Assembly: GCA_017647245.1 (NCBI GenBank)
Contig: JAGCKY010000071.1
Span: 1 to 7,130, forward strand
DNA: 7,130 nucleotides
DNA from: Elusimicrobiaceae bacterium
GTDB lineage: Bacteria; Elusimicrobiota; Elusimicrobia; Elusimicrobiales; Elusimicrobiaceae
Direction of reading: 5' to 3'
In this document: piece after piece, positions 1 through 5,771 of the stretch
How positions within the stretch are numbered: position 1 is the first letter of the stretch
How the letters are laid out: the number at the start of each line of letters is the position of its first letter
Position numbers and translations under genes: made by a program
The notes under the pieces: generated by a model
Seen by the model: the letters and a program-made list of their open reading frames with translations, nothing else
The model's database searches: none
Told to the model about the DNA's origin: nothing

Positions 1-998
1 AACAAAGAAACATATTTACTTTCTTCTTTGGCAAATACTTCCGCACCTTTGGTCAGTGTGTTGTACTGCGCCTGATATTGCTTTGTTTTGCCGAGCACGT
101 CGGCTTTGCCTTGCCACGCCTCAAAAGCGGCCGCTTGTGCGCCCAGCTGTGCAATGGCTTTATCGTAATACTTTAGTGCGCTGTCATATTGTTTTTGATT
201 TTCCGCTACCACCGCCAAATGTTTATACACTACGCCAATTTCGGCAGAGTTCGGATATTCTTTGAGCACTTGATTGTACAAAGCTGTGGCGGTCTCATAA
301 TCTTTTAGGCCAAAGGCATATACATCGGCCATCATACGCAAGGCCGCCGCCTTATATACGGTAGACGGGAACAGCTCATATACCTTTTTATATTCGGTAA
401 TGGCGGCCAAGAAATTTTCATTTTGGCGGTGCCAATCCCCATATAATAAGGTCATTTTATCCGTTGCTTCACAGGAAGGATATTGCGTGAAAAAATCTTC
501 AAACAAATTGCAAACCGGACCGTAAACATTTTTTAAATCCGCCTGTACCAAATGCGTCAGTAGCGCCGCGTGGCGCGCTTGCAAACCTTGCAACTCGGTG
601 GTATCCACCGCCAGTAGTTTCAATGCTTGCGCTTTTTGCGCGCGGTATAAATTATCCATTACATTTTCTATTTGCGTAGACAACAGCGCCACATCTTGTG
701 CCGACGGAAAATAAAAGCGCACCTGATACAAAGCCAGTAAGGCCTGCGCGTGTTCTTGTGCCCGTTCAAAATACTCCGCTTGCATTAGTAAGGCCGTTTT
801 TACTTCGGTGCTATCTGCGTGAGCGCGCGCCCATTGCCCCACATCTTGCGCAAGCACCGCGGCAAAAGCACGGTCCTGTTTGGCGCTTTTTCCTTTGGCG
901 GCCGCCGCGCGCTGGTAAAAAGACAGCGTGGCATTTTCCGCCGCATACAACGGAAATGCCAGCATACAAATCAATGAAATCAAACCCAATTTTTTCAT
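1..998 (-). CDS. Exported tetratricopeptide-repeat protein (3' end outside window)
   Basis: Partial: the frame is open from the ATG at 998 to the left edge, giving 332 residues with no stop. The N-terminus is a clear Sec signal peptide: MKK, a hydrophobic stretch (LGLISLICMLAFP) and a signal peptidase I site after LYA near residue 19. The protein is therefore probably periplasmic. The rest is Ala/Gln/Tyr-rich helix. TPR-like helix pairs are seen around residues 196-212 (FLAAITEYKKVYELFP), 234-252 (DYETATALYNQVLKEYP) and 268-285 (QYDSALKYYDKAIAQLG). TPRs are protein-binding scaffolds, and exported ones often serve envelope assembly complexes (BamD-like, YbgF/CpoB-like); which applies here cannot be told. 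The ribosome site AGGAGA lies 6 nt from the ATG and overlaps the upstream yajQ stop, with 8 bp between the genes. This points to co-transcription and probable translational coupling. No enzymatic domain is visible. Confidence 0.85.
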   Translation of the reverse strand, partial: MKKLGLISLICMLAFPLYAAENATLSFYQRAAAAKGKSAKQDRAFAAVLAQDVGQWARAHADSTEVKTALLMQAEYFERAQEHAQALLALYQVRFYFPSAQDVALLSTQIENVMDNLYRAQKAQALKLLAVDTTELQGLQARHAALLTHLVQADLKNVYGPVCNLFEDFFTQYPSCEATDKMTLLYGDWHRQNENFLAAITEYKKVYELFPSTVYKAAALRMMADVYAFGLKDYETATALYNQVLKEYPNSAEIGVVYKHLAVVAENQKQYDSALKYYDKAIAQLGAQAAAFEAWQGKADVLGKTKQYQAQYNTLTKGAEVFAKEESKYVSL

Positions 999-1006
999 AT
1001 ATTCTC

Positions 1007-1501
1007 CTATCTGTAATTGGTAAATTGCAAATCCAGTCCGAAATCTTTTTCGCGCAGTAATGCCTGCGTGGCTTGCAGTTCATCTTTGGATTTGGACGAC
1101 ACGCGCAGTTGGTCACCCTGAATAGACGCCGCCACTTTGAGTTTGGCATCTTTAATTGTTTTAGAAATTTCTTTGGCTTTATCAGACGGGATACCCTGCT
1201 GGATTTTAATGCTTTGCTTGGCATTGCCGCCCAATGCCGCTTCTACTTTACCTTGCGTTAAATTTTTAAGTGCCACGCCGCGTTTGGCTAGGCGCGTAAA
1301 CAGCACGTCGCGCAGCGCTCCTACCTTATATTCATCGCTGGAGCGCAAATTGAGCTCGCTTTCTTTTTCATTGAGTTCAATGCTGGAATTGGTGCCTTTA
1401 AAATCATAGCGGTTGGCAATTTCTTTGCCCGCGGCGCTGACTGCTTCTGCAATCACGTTTAAATCTACTTTACTGACGACGTCAAAACTATAATCAGCCA
1501 T
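1007..1501 (-). CDS. yajQ: YajQ family nucleotide-binding protein (DUF520)
   Basis: 164 residues, matching the usual length of about 160. It matches YajQ along its whole length: N-terminal MADYSFDVVSKVDLNVIAEA and RYDFKG, then ELNEKESELNL, the RLAKRGVALKNL segment, SIKIQQGIPSDKAKEISKTI, DAKLKVAASIQGDQLRVSSK, and C-terminal DLQFTNYR. The family is a small cytoplasmic two-domain fold that binds nucleotides and nucleic acid. Members in Xanthomonas and Pseudomonas act as cyclic-di-GMP effectors; that role is not shown for this organism. I chose the ATG at 1501 because MADYSFD aligns with the family N-terminus and it follows GGGAGGAAAT. The frame extends 21 codons further up, but those codons (VTHAPHPAAQ) come from a hairpin in the leader and lack homology. 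It is the first gene of a two-gene unit with the exported TPR protein. Confidence 0.93.
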   Translation of the reverse strand: MADYSFDVVSKVDLNVIAEAVSAAGKEIANRYDFKGTNSSIELNEKESELNLRSSDEYKVGALRDVLFTRLAKRGVALKNLTQGKVEAALGGNAKQSIKIQQGIPSDKAKEISKTIKDAKLKVAASIQGDQLRVSSKSKDELQATQALLREKDFGLDLQFTNYR

Positions 1502-1512
1502 ATTTCCTCCCT

Positions 1513-1531
1513 GCGCCGCCGGGTGCGGCGC
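1513..1531 (-). promoter_or_regulatory. GC-rich hairpin in the yajQ 5' leader
   Basis: Perfect 7-bp inverted repeat GCGCCGC / GCGGCGC with a 5-nt loop. On the minus strand it ends immediately before the yajQ ribosome site (AGGGAGGAAAT). No T-tract follows in either direction, so it is not an intrinsic terminator. In yajQ mRNA it would form a stable stem abutting the ribosome site, which could protect the 5' end or tune translation. The structure is seen; the role is inferred. Confidence 0.5.
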
Positions 1532-1536
1532 GTGCG

Positions 1537-1565
1537 TTACACATATTATATATTTTTTGTACAAT
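1537..1565 (+). promoter_or_regulatory. Possible sigma-70 promoter for nupG
   Basis: TACAAT at 1560-1565 is a good -10 hexamer (5 of 6). A poor -35 match, TTACAC, lies exactly 17 bp upstream at 1537-1542. Transcription would start near 1572, so the mRNA would open directly with the hairpin at 1574-1593. This site interleaves with the candidate yajQ promoter, so the two divergent units may compete for polymerase. Confidence 0.4.
1545..1550 (-). promoter_or_regulatory. Possible -10 element for yajQ
   Basis: The minus strand reads TATAAT at 1550-1545, a perfect -10 hexamer 43 nt above the yajQ ATG. The position of a -35 box 17 bp upstream (CTAATC) matches poorly. A second weak option on the same strand is TTGTAC at 1564-1559 paired with TGTAAC at 1541-1536. 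The gene needs a promoter here because its neighbour is divergent, but the exact site is uncertain. Confidence 0.3.
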
Positions 1566-1573
1566 GGGATTAG

Positions 1574-1593
1574 CGGTCCGGGCCACCGGGCTG
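1574..1593 (+). promoter_or_regulatory. Hairpin at the predicted 5' end of nupG mRNA
   Basis: An 8-bp stem (1574-1581 with 1586-1593, containing two G-U pairs and a CCGG/CCGG core) closes a 4-nt loop, GCCA. No T-tract follows, so it is not a terminator. Placed at the predicted transcript start, it could stabilise the 5' end. I do not recognise it as part of a purine, preQ1 or other known riboswitch. Confidence 0.35.
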
Positions 1594-1600
1594 AAATTTA

Positions 1601-1643
1601 AAAGGAGAAGGACATTACCGGCAGTTATTTTGTCCGTCGTATT
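1601..1643 (+). promoter_or_regulatory. Distant ribosome-binding site of nupG with possible spacer hairpin
   Basis: A strong Shine-Dalgarno sequence, AAAGGAGAAGG (1601-1611), sits about 36 nt before the ATG chosen from homology, far beyond the usual 5-9 nt. Inside the spacer GGACA (1610-1614) can pair with TGTCC (1631-1635). That fold would reduce the effective distance from GGAG to the ATG to about 10 nt. A different reading is initiation at an in-frame ATT at 1614, adding ten residues (ISGSYFVRRI). The pairing is seen in the sequence; its use is inferred. Confidence 0.4.
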
Positions 1644-2945
1644 ATGTACATCAAAACACGTTTGACGGTTATGAATTTTCTCCAGTTTGCGCTCTGGGGT
1701 GCCTATTTAACATCTATGGGCATTTTCCTAGCCGGCGCAGGACTGGGTGATAAAATCGGTTGGTTTTATGCGACACAAGGGTTTGTGTCTATTTTTATGC
1801 CTGCGATTATCGGTATTATTGCCGACCGCTGGATCCCTGCGCAAAAATTGCTCGGATTGTGCCACTTTTTGGGTGCGCTCTTTATGGCAGGCGCGGCCTA
1901 TTGCGGGGCACAAGCTAACATCAATTTTGCCCAGCTTTTTACCTGCTACACGTTAAGCGTAGCTTTTTACATGCCCACCATTGCCCTGTCCAACTCCGTG
2001 GCCTATACGGTACTGCGTCAACAGAATTTAGATACCGTAAAAGTCTTTCCCCCCATCCGCGTATTTGGCACAGTCGGCTTTATCGTAGCGATGTGGATTA
2101 CCAACTTTGCGCAATTCCAAGTCAGCTACAGCCAATGGTATTTTTCTGCCGCTATTGAACTGGCCTTGGCCTTGTATTGTCTTACGTTGCCCAACTGCCC
2201 CACCTGTGCAACAAAAGCCAAATCCTTGGCGGAAGCGTTGGGTCTAAAAGCTTTTGCGTTGTTCAAAGAGAAAAAAATGGCTATTTTCTTCATCTTCTCT
2301 ATGTTGCTGGGCATGTCTTTGCAAATTACCAATGGTTTTGCCGGACCGTTTATTAACGGATTTAATGAACTATTGGGTTATACGGGCTCTTGGGGCGCTA
2401 ATAACGCTACGGCCTTGGTGTCCTTATCGCAGATTTCGGAAACCTTGTGTATTTTGCTCATTCCGTTCTTCTTAAAACGCTACGGTATTAAAAAAGTCAT
2501 GCTCATCAGTATGCTGGCATGGACGTTACGCTTTGGCTTTTTGGGGCTGGGCAATCCGTCCACTGCAGTGGGCATTTTACTGCTGATTGCGTCTATGATT
2601 GTGTACGGGGTGGCGTTTGATTTCTTTAACATTTCAGGATCACTGTATGTGGACCAAGAAACAGACCCCTCTATTCGTTCCAGCGCACAAGGCGTGTTTA
2701 TGTTGATGACAAACGGTTTCGGCGCGGCGATTGGCTCGTTGGCAGCGCAAAAGGTCATCAATACTTATGTATACGCTTACGCCAATCCGGCTTTGAAAAT
2801 AAACGGTGTCTATCCGGCTGACTTATCCCAACTGATTATGAACGGCTGGCAGACTTCGTGGTTTATCTTTGCGGGATTCTCACTGGTGGTAGCTATCTTG
2901 TTTGCATTTATGTTTGAATACAAACACACCCCGCAAGCCAATTAA
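1644..2945 (+). CDS. nupG: NupG-type nucleoside:H+ symporter (MFS)
   Basis: 433 residues, close to the 418 of E. coli NupG, with about twelve hydrophobic membrane helices. It resembles NupG/XapB throughout: N-terminal NFLQFALWGAYLTSMG; IIGIIADRWIPAQ between helices 2 and 3; FPPIRVFGTVGFIVAMW; FALFKEKKMAIFFIFSMLLG; SQISETLCILLIPFFLKRYGIK; FDFFNISGSLYVDQETDPS and SSAQGVFMLMTNGFG near residues 323-358. The family imports purine and pyrimidine nucleosides across the inner membrane with protons. Exact substrate preference cannot be read from the sequence. The start is set by direct alignment with the NupG N-terminus, although the Shine-Dalgarno sequence lies unusually far upstream. The gene stands alone and ends at a strong terminator, so it is monocistronic. 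This suits a host-associated bacterium that salvages nucleosides. Confidence 0.92.
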   Translation: MYIKTRLTVMNFLQFALWGAYLTSMGIFLAGAGLGDKIGWFYATQGFVSIFMPAIIGIIADRWIPAQKLLGLCHFLGALFMAGAAYCGAQANINFAQLFTCYTLSVAFYMPTIALSNSVAYTVLRQQNLDTVKVFPPIRVFGTVGFIVAMWITNFAQFQVSYSQWYFSAAIELALALYCLTLPNCPTCATKAKSLAEALGLKAFALFKEKKMAIFFIFSMLLGMSLQITNGFAGPFINGFNELLGYTGSWGANNATALVSLSQISETLCILLIPFFLKRYGIKKVMLISMLAWTLRFGFLGLGNPSTAVGILLLIASMIVYGVAFDFFNISGSLYVDQETDPSIRSSAQGVFMLMTNGFGAAIGSLAAQKVINTYVYAYANPALKINGVYPADLSQLIMNGWQTSWFIFAGFSLVVAILFAFMFEYKHTPQAN

Positions 2946-2958
2946 GTTTGATTTACTG

Positions 2959-2989
2959 AAAAAACCCCCGGTTATTGCCGGGGGTTTTT
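2959..2989. terminator. Bidirectional intrinsic terminator between nupG and pilin gene 1
   Basis: A run of six A, CCCCCGG, the 6-nt loop TTATTG, CCGGGGG and a run of five T. The 7-bp GC stem is flanked by A and T tracts, so it terminates on both strands. It lies 13 bp after the nupG stop and 23 bp after the pilin stop on the minus strand, serving both convergent genes. Confidence 0.9.
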
Positions 2990-3012
2990 ATAATAGTCTT
3001 TGCTATACCAAT

Positions 3013-3483
3013 CTATTGGATACGATAGCAATTATAGCTTGTTTCTCCTATACATTCTTCGGCCTGCGGATTAAATAATTTACAAAAATTATTTGATTTC
3101 TCATCACTTTTCCCGGCGGTACAAACAATCCTATCATCAACGCCCGGATAAGCTTGAATCCAATAATGAATCCCGTCTTGGTCAAGGTCTGTTTGTACGC
3201 GGTTGTCAACAAACCAATAACGAAAATTTTTAAACACAATAGAATTTTTATGATCACCCGAAAACGGCTCCACCGCCAAATCATCCCATGTTTGGGCAAA
3301 AGACCCATTCGCAAGAAAATATAACTTTTGCGCATCGCGTAAAGTTCTAATAAATCCTACAGCTTCCATAGCACGAGCTTTCATAACAGCTTTTTGGTAT
3401 TGCGGCAAGGCAATGGCCGCCAGTATACCAATAATTAATACAACTACTAACAACTCTATAAGCGTAAATGCTTGATTTTTCAT
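3013..3483 (-). CDS. Type IV pilin-like protein 1
   Basis: 156 residues. The N-terminus is a class III (prepilin) signal: MKNQA then FTLIELLVVVLIIG, with the conserved Glu at mature position 5. Prepilin peptidase should cut after Ala5 and methylate Phe. The residue before the cut is Ala, not the usual Gly. The first 25 mature residues form the hydrophobic pilin helix ending IALPQYQ. The globular part holds the YFLANGSF segment and four cysteines (121, 134, 144, 152). Cys121 and Cys134 lie in the IVC(x12)CKLF module also found in pilin 2, probably a C-terminal disulfide loop. The product would be anchored in the inner membrane before assembly into a pilus or pseudopilus. No assembly genes (pilB, pilC, pilQ, pilD) are nearby, so it depends on machinery encoded elsewhere. 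AGGAG lies 5 nt from the ATG. AT-richer than its neighbours. Confidence 0.92.
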   Translation of the reverse strand: MKNQAFTLIELLVVVLIIGILAAIALPQYQKAVMKARAMEAVGFIRTLRDAQKLYFLANGSFAQTWDDLAVEPFSGDHKNSIVFKNFRYWFVDNRVQTDLDQDGIHYWIQAYPGVDDRIVCTAGKSDEKSNNFCKLFNPQAEECIGETSYNCYRIQ

Positions 3484-3501
3484 AAGCGCTCCTTTTGTTT
3501 T

Positions 3502-3515
3502 AATGTTCCAACATT
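3502..3515. repeat. Operator-like inverted repeat at the pilin 1 transcription start
   Basis: AATGTT-CC-AACATT, a perfect 6-bp inverted repeat with a 2-bp centre. It begins just downstream of the -10 box, at the predicted transcription start, and lies 18 bp before the ATG. The 2-nt centre is too short for a good RNA hairpin, so a dimeric repressor site is more likely. No regulator gene is present here to match it. Confidence 0.45.
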
Positions 3516-3519
3516 TAAA

Positions 3520-3547
3520 ATCATACCAAAAAAAAAAAACAAGTCAA
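3520..3547 (-). promoter_or_regulatory. Sigma-70 promoter of pilin gene 1 with 12-base homopolymer spacer
   Basis: On the minus strand TTGACT (3547-3542, 5 of 6 matches to -35) and TATGAT (3525-3520, 5 of 6 matches to -10) are 16 bp apart. Twelve of those 16 spacer bases are an uninterrupted T run (A at 3528-3539 on the plus strand). One extra T would give the optimal 17-bp spacing. Homopolymers placed like this cause slipped-strand phase variation in other bacteria. Confidence 0.75.
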
Positions 3548-3578
3548 GGGGTATTTTTACGACGAGAAAACAACTACC

Positions 3579-3615
3579 AAAAAACAAAGCGGAAAAGATA
3601 CAAAATCTTTTCCGC
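3579..3615 (-). terminator. Intrinsic terminator of radC
   Basis: A perfect 11-bp stem, GCGGAAAAGAT / ATCTTTTCCGC (3605-3615 with 3589-3599), with a 5-nt loop. On the minus strand it is followed by TTTGTTTTTT. It lies about 40 nt past the radC stop and separates radC from the pilin promoter. Confidence 0.85.
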
Positions 3616-3655
3616 CCTGTCGTAATCGTTCCAACTGTAAAAACTGTTAAAAAAC

Positions 3656-4342
3656 CTACATCTTCCCGTGCGCTTTTAAACTGTAGTGCTTACCGCGCCC
3701 CACAATAATATGGTCATGTACCGCTATGCCCAGCACTGCCGCGGCGCGCATCACTTCTATAGTCATCACAATGTCTTCCATGGACGGTGTCGGGTCGCCC
3801 GATGGATGATTGTGTACTAAAATAATCGCCGCGGCCTTGGCCGCGAGCGCGCGCTCTACAATTTTGCGCGGCGAAATACCCACGCGGTCCAAATCGCCCG
3901 ATGAAATAATCTCCGTTCCGATCACCGTATTGCGCACCGATAAATAAATCAGTTCTATACATTCTTCCGCTTTGCCCGCCAACGACGCATTGCAATACGC
4001 CATCACTTCTTCAGGTGTGCGAATGGCGGTTTTTTCTTTTACTTCTTCTAATGAGTATTTTTTGAACACCGCGCGGATGAGTTTTAAAAATTGCGCGCTG
4101 TGCTCCCCCATGCCGGGCACCGCACAAAGCTCCTCTACCGGCGCATCTAATACTGCCGATAAATTGCCAAAGCGTTTAATTAGTGCCCACGCCAGCGGCT
4201 TGGTATCGCGCCGCGCGATGCAATACGTCAGCAGAAGCTCCAGCGTTTCATGGTCTAAAAAATTTTCCAGCCCGCCCGACGCAAATTTTTCGCGCATTCG
4301 TTGGCGGTGGCCCATGTAAGAAGGTTTTTCCTGTGTACCCAT
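3656..4342 (-). CDS. radC: RadC family JAB/JAMM domain protein
   Basis: 228 residues, the usual size for RadC (about 220-230). The N-terminal part has KPSYMGHRQRMREKF and LDHETLELLLTYCI, then a helix-hairpin-helix motif around residues 72-89 (LCAVPGMGEHSAQFLKLI) expected to contact DNA. The C-terminal MPN/JAB domain has all metal-binding residues of the JAMM motif: Glu144 (GTEIISSGD), His177 and His179 with Ser181 (HNHPSGD) and Asp190, followed by HDHIIVG. It is therefore predicted to be a zinc-dependent hydrolase fold. RadC was once linked to DNA repair, but its cellular function remains unclear and the original radC allele was reassigned to recG. No Shine-Dalgarno sequence precedes the ATG. 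The alignment of the KPSYMGHR segment and the promoter position favour this start over the internal Met10. It is transcribed alone. Confidence 0.93.
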   Translation of the reverse strand: MGTQEKPSYMGHRQRMREKFASGGLENFLDHETLELLLTYCIARRDTKPLAWALIKRFGNLSAVLDAPVEELCAVPGMGEHSAQFLKLIRAVFKKYSLEEVKEKTAIRTPEEVMAYCNASLAGKAEECIELIYLSVRNTVIGTEIISSGDLDRVGISPRKIVERALAAKAAAIILVHNHPSGDPTPSMEDIVMTIEVMRAAAVLGIAVHDHIIVGRGKHYSLKAHGKM

Positions 4343-4348
4343 AATTTA

Positions 4349-4377
4349 ATTATATGTTTTTTCGCGCGTATTTTTAA
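4349..4377 (-). promoter_or_regulatory. radC promoter, positioned for a leaderless mRNA
   Basis: On the minus strand TTAAAA (4377-4372, 4 of 6) is 17 bp from a perfect TATAAT (4354-4349). Only 6 bp separate the -10 box from the radC ATG at 4342, so transcription should start at or beside the A of the start codon. This agrees with the lack of a Shine-Dalgarno sequence. Confidence 0.6.
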
Positions 4378-4386
4378 TGCTAGAAT
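4378..4386 (+). promoter_or_regulatory. Extended -10 promoter for the lpdA-trmJ unit
   Basis: TGCTAGAAT is an extended -10 (TGn plus TAGAAT, 5 of 6), 28 bp before the lpdA ATG. No -35 box is recognisable 17-18 bp upstream, as is usual for extended -10 promoters. It directly abuts the -35 box of divergent radC, so polymerase could probably occupy only one of the two promoters at a time. Confidence 0.5.
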
Positions 4387-4414
4387 AAAGGAAAGTTATT
4401 TTTAGGGAGCAGGT

Positions 4415-5771
4415 ATGAATTTGAAATTGGTGGTCATTGGCGGCGGTCCGGCAGGATATCCGGCGGCTTTAACCGCGGCGCGGTTGGGCGCACAAGTAAC
4501 TTTAATTGAAAAAAAAACATTTGGGCGGCGTATGCTTAAACTGCGGTTGTATCCCGTCTAAATCCTTATTAGACGCGGCGCACCGTTTAGATGTGGCGGC
4601 CGATTTAGCGCGGTTTTGCGACGAGCAAATTGCGCGGCCCGCAATTTCCTGGCCAAAAATTCAAGCCCGCCAGCAAGCCGTTACCCAAAAATTGACCGCC
4701 GGAATTAGCGCGATGCTCAAAGCAGCCAAAGTACAGGTGATAGAAGGAACGGCGGAATTTTCCGACGGAAAAAATCTGCGCGTACAGACCGCAAGCGGCA
4801 CGCAAAACATCCCTTTTGACAAAGTGATTATCGCCACGGGCTCGCAAGCATTTGTACCCGCGCCGTTTGACCAAATCCCGGATTATATTTTTGATAATAG
4901 TACGATTTTCAAAATTCCCGCTTTGCCCAAAACGCTGGCCATTATCGGCGGAGGAGCTATTGGGTGCGAGTTTGCTACGTTGATGTCCTCTTTCGGAGTC
5001 AAAGTGACGCTGATTGAAATGCAACCGCGCCTATTGCCCAATATGGACGAGGGATTGTCGCGCATATTAAATAAAAATTTACAAAAACGCGGCGTGCAAT
5101 TGTTGCTTGGGCAACAGGTGATTTCCACCCGCGCGGAAAACGGACAAGCTGTTTTGGAACTCAAAAACGGTTCGGAAATTTCCGCCGAAAAAGTATTGGC
5201 CGCTATCGGGCGCAGTTGTGATTTGACCGAACTGCACCCGGAGCGCGCGGGGCTTATTTGGAACCGCAAAGGGCTTGAACACATTGACCCGCACACGCTC
5301 AAAATTACTGACGATATTTATGCCGCGGGCGATGTGACGGGCCTGTCGCTTTTAGCCCATGCGGGTACGCGGCAAGGCATCGTCGCCGCGCAAAATGTGT
5401 GTGGGCAAAATGCCATTTATAATAATGATTTTATCCCCAATGCCGTGTATACCACACCGGAGTTGGCCGCTGTCGGCATGAGCAAAGCACAGGCCGAAGC
5501 ACGCGGTATTTCCGTCAAAACGTACAAATCTTTTATGCTCGCTAACGGCCGCGCGCTCACGCAAGACAGCGCGGACGGTTATGTGGAAATTATCGCTAAT
5601 GCCGACGACGGAAAAATTGTAGGTGCGCTGCTTGCGTGCCCCAATGCGGCGGAAATTATCAGCACGATTTCCGTTGCTTTGCAGGCAGGCATGACCGCAG
5701 AGCAACTCAAACAAGTTGTCTTTCCGCACCCGACCATTTGCGAAGCCATCGGCGAGGCGCTTGTTAAATGA
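4415..5771 (+). pseudogene. lpdA: Dihydrolipoamide dehydrogenase, frameshifted at an A9 run
   Basis: Full-length gene split by one frameshift. ATG 4415, after AGGGAG, encodes the FAD-binding start MNLKLVVIGGGPAGYPAAL to VTLIEKK, then stops at 4561 (48 aa). The rest continues in the next frame to 5771. With eight instead of nine A at 4509-4517 the product is 451 aa, a normal length. Restored protein: GGGPAG at 9-14; redox disulfide Cys40/Cys45 (GGVCLNCGCIPSK) with an unusual extra Cys43; IIATGSQ; NAD-binding GGGAIGCEFA; second FAD motif YAAGDVTG; catalytic His-Glu pair in HPTICE (His438, Glu443). Lpd is the flavoprotein E3 that reoxidises dihydrolipoamide with NAD+ in 2-oxoacid dehydrogenases and the glycine cleavage system. 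No partner subunit genes are nearby. Apart from the extra A the reading frame is clean, so the shift is recent, bypassed by slippage, or a sequencing error. Initiation from TTG 4506 would lose the FAD motif and is unlikely to give an active enzyme. Confidence 0.88.
4509..4517 (+). repeat. A9 homopolymer at the lpdA frameshift
   Basis: Nine consecutive A after GAA-initial G4508, between the codons for Ile31-Glu32 and His35-Leu36. The family pattern E-K-x-H-L-G-G fits eight A. Runs of nine A are known sites of polymerase slippage in DNA replication and transcription. Confidence 0.85.

Noticed and set aside
698..1060. Open frame on the plus strand across the yajQ/TPR junction, 120 codons
   Set aside because: Lies antisense to the well-supported exported TPR gene, has a Pro/Arg-rich composition and no ribosome site. 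It is a shadow.
1502..1564. N-terminal extension of YajQ by 21 residues
   Set aside because: The extension is encoded by the GC hairpin and promoter region. The internal ATG has a strong ribosome site and matches the family start.
1560..1643. Riboswitch (purine or preQ1) in front of the nucleoside transporter
   Set aside because: Looked for the conserved purine three-way junction and the preQ1 A-rich tail pattern. Neither is visible, only a simple hairpin and a ribosome site.
3605..3655. Second hairpin (AACTGT / AACTGTT) after radC
   Set aside because: The two halves are direct repeats, not inverted. The perfect 11-bp stem further down is the real terminator.
3472..3708. Plus-strand open frame over the radC-pilin intergenic region
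   Set aside because: It spans the radC terminator and the pilin promoter on the other strand, is Lys-rich from the A tracts and has no Shine-Dalgarno sequence.
4506..5771. Downstream lpdA fragment as an independent gene starting at TTG 4506
   Set aside because: It begins inside the first Rossmann fold, would lack the FAD GGGPAG motif and has no ribosome site. The upstream half aligns perfectly in the other frame.
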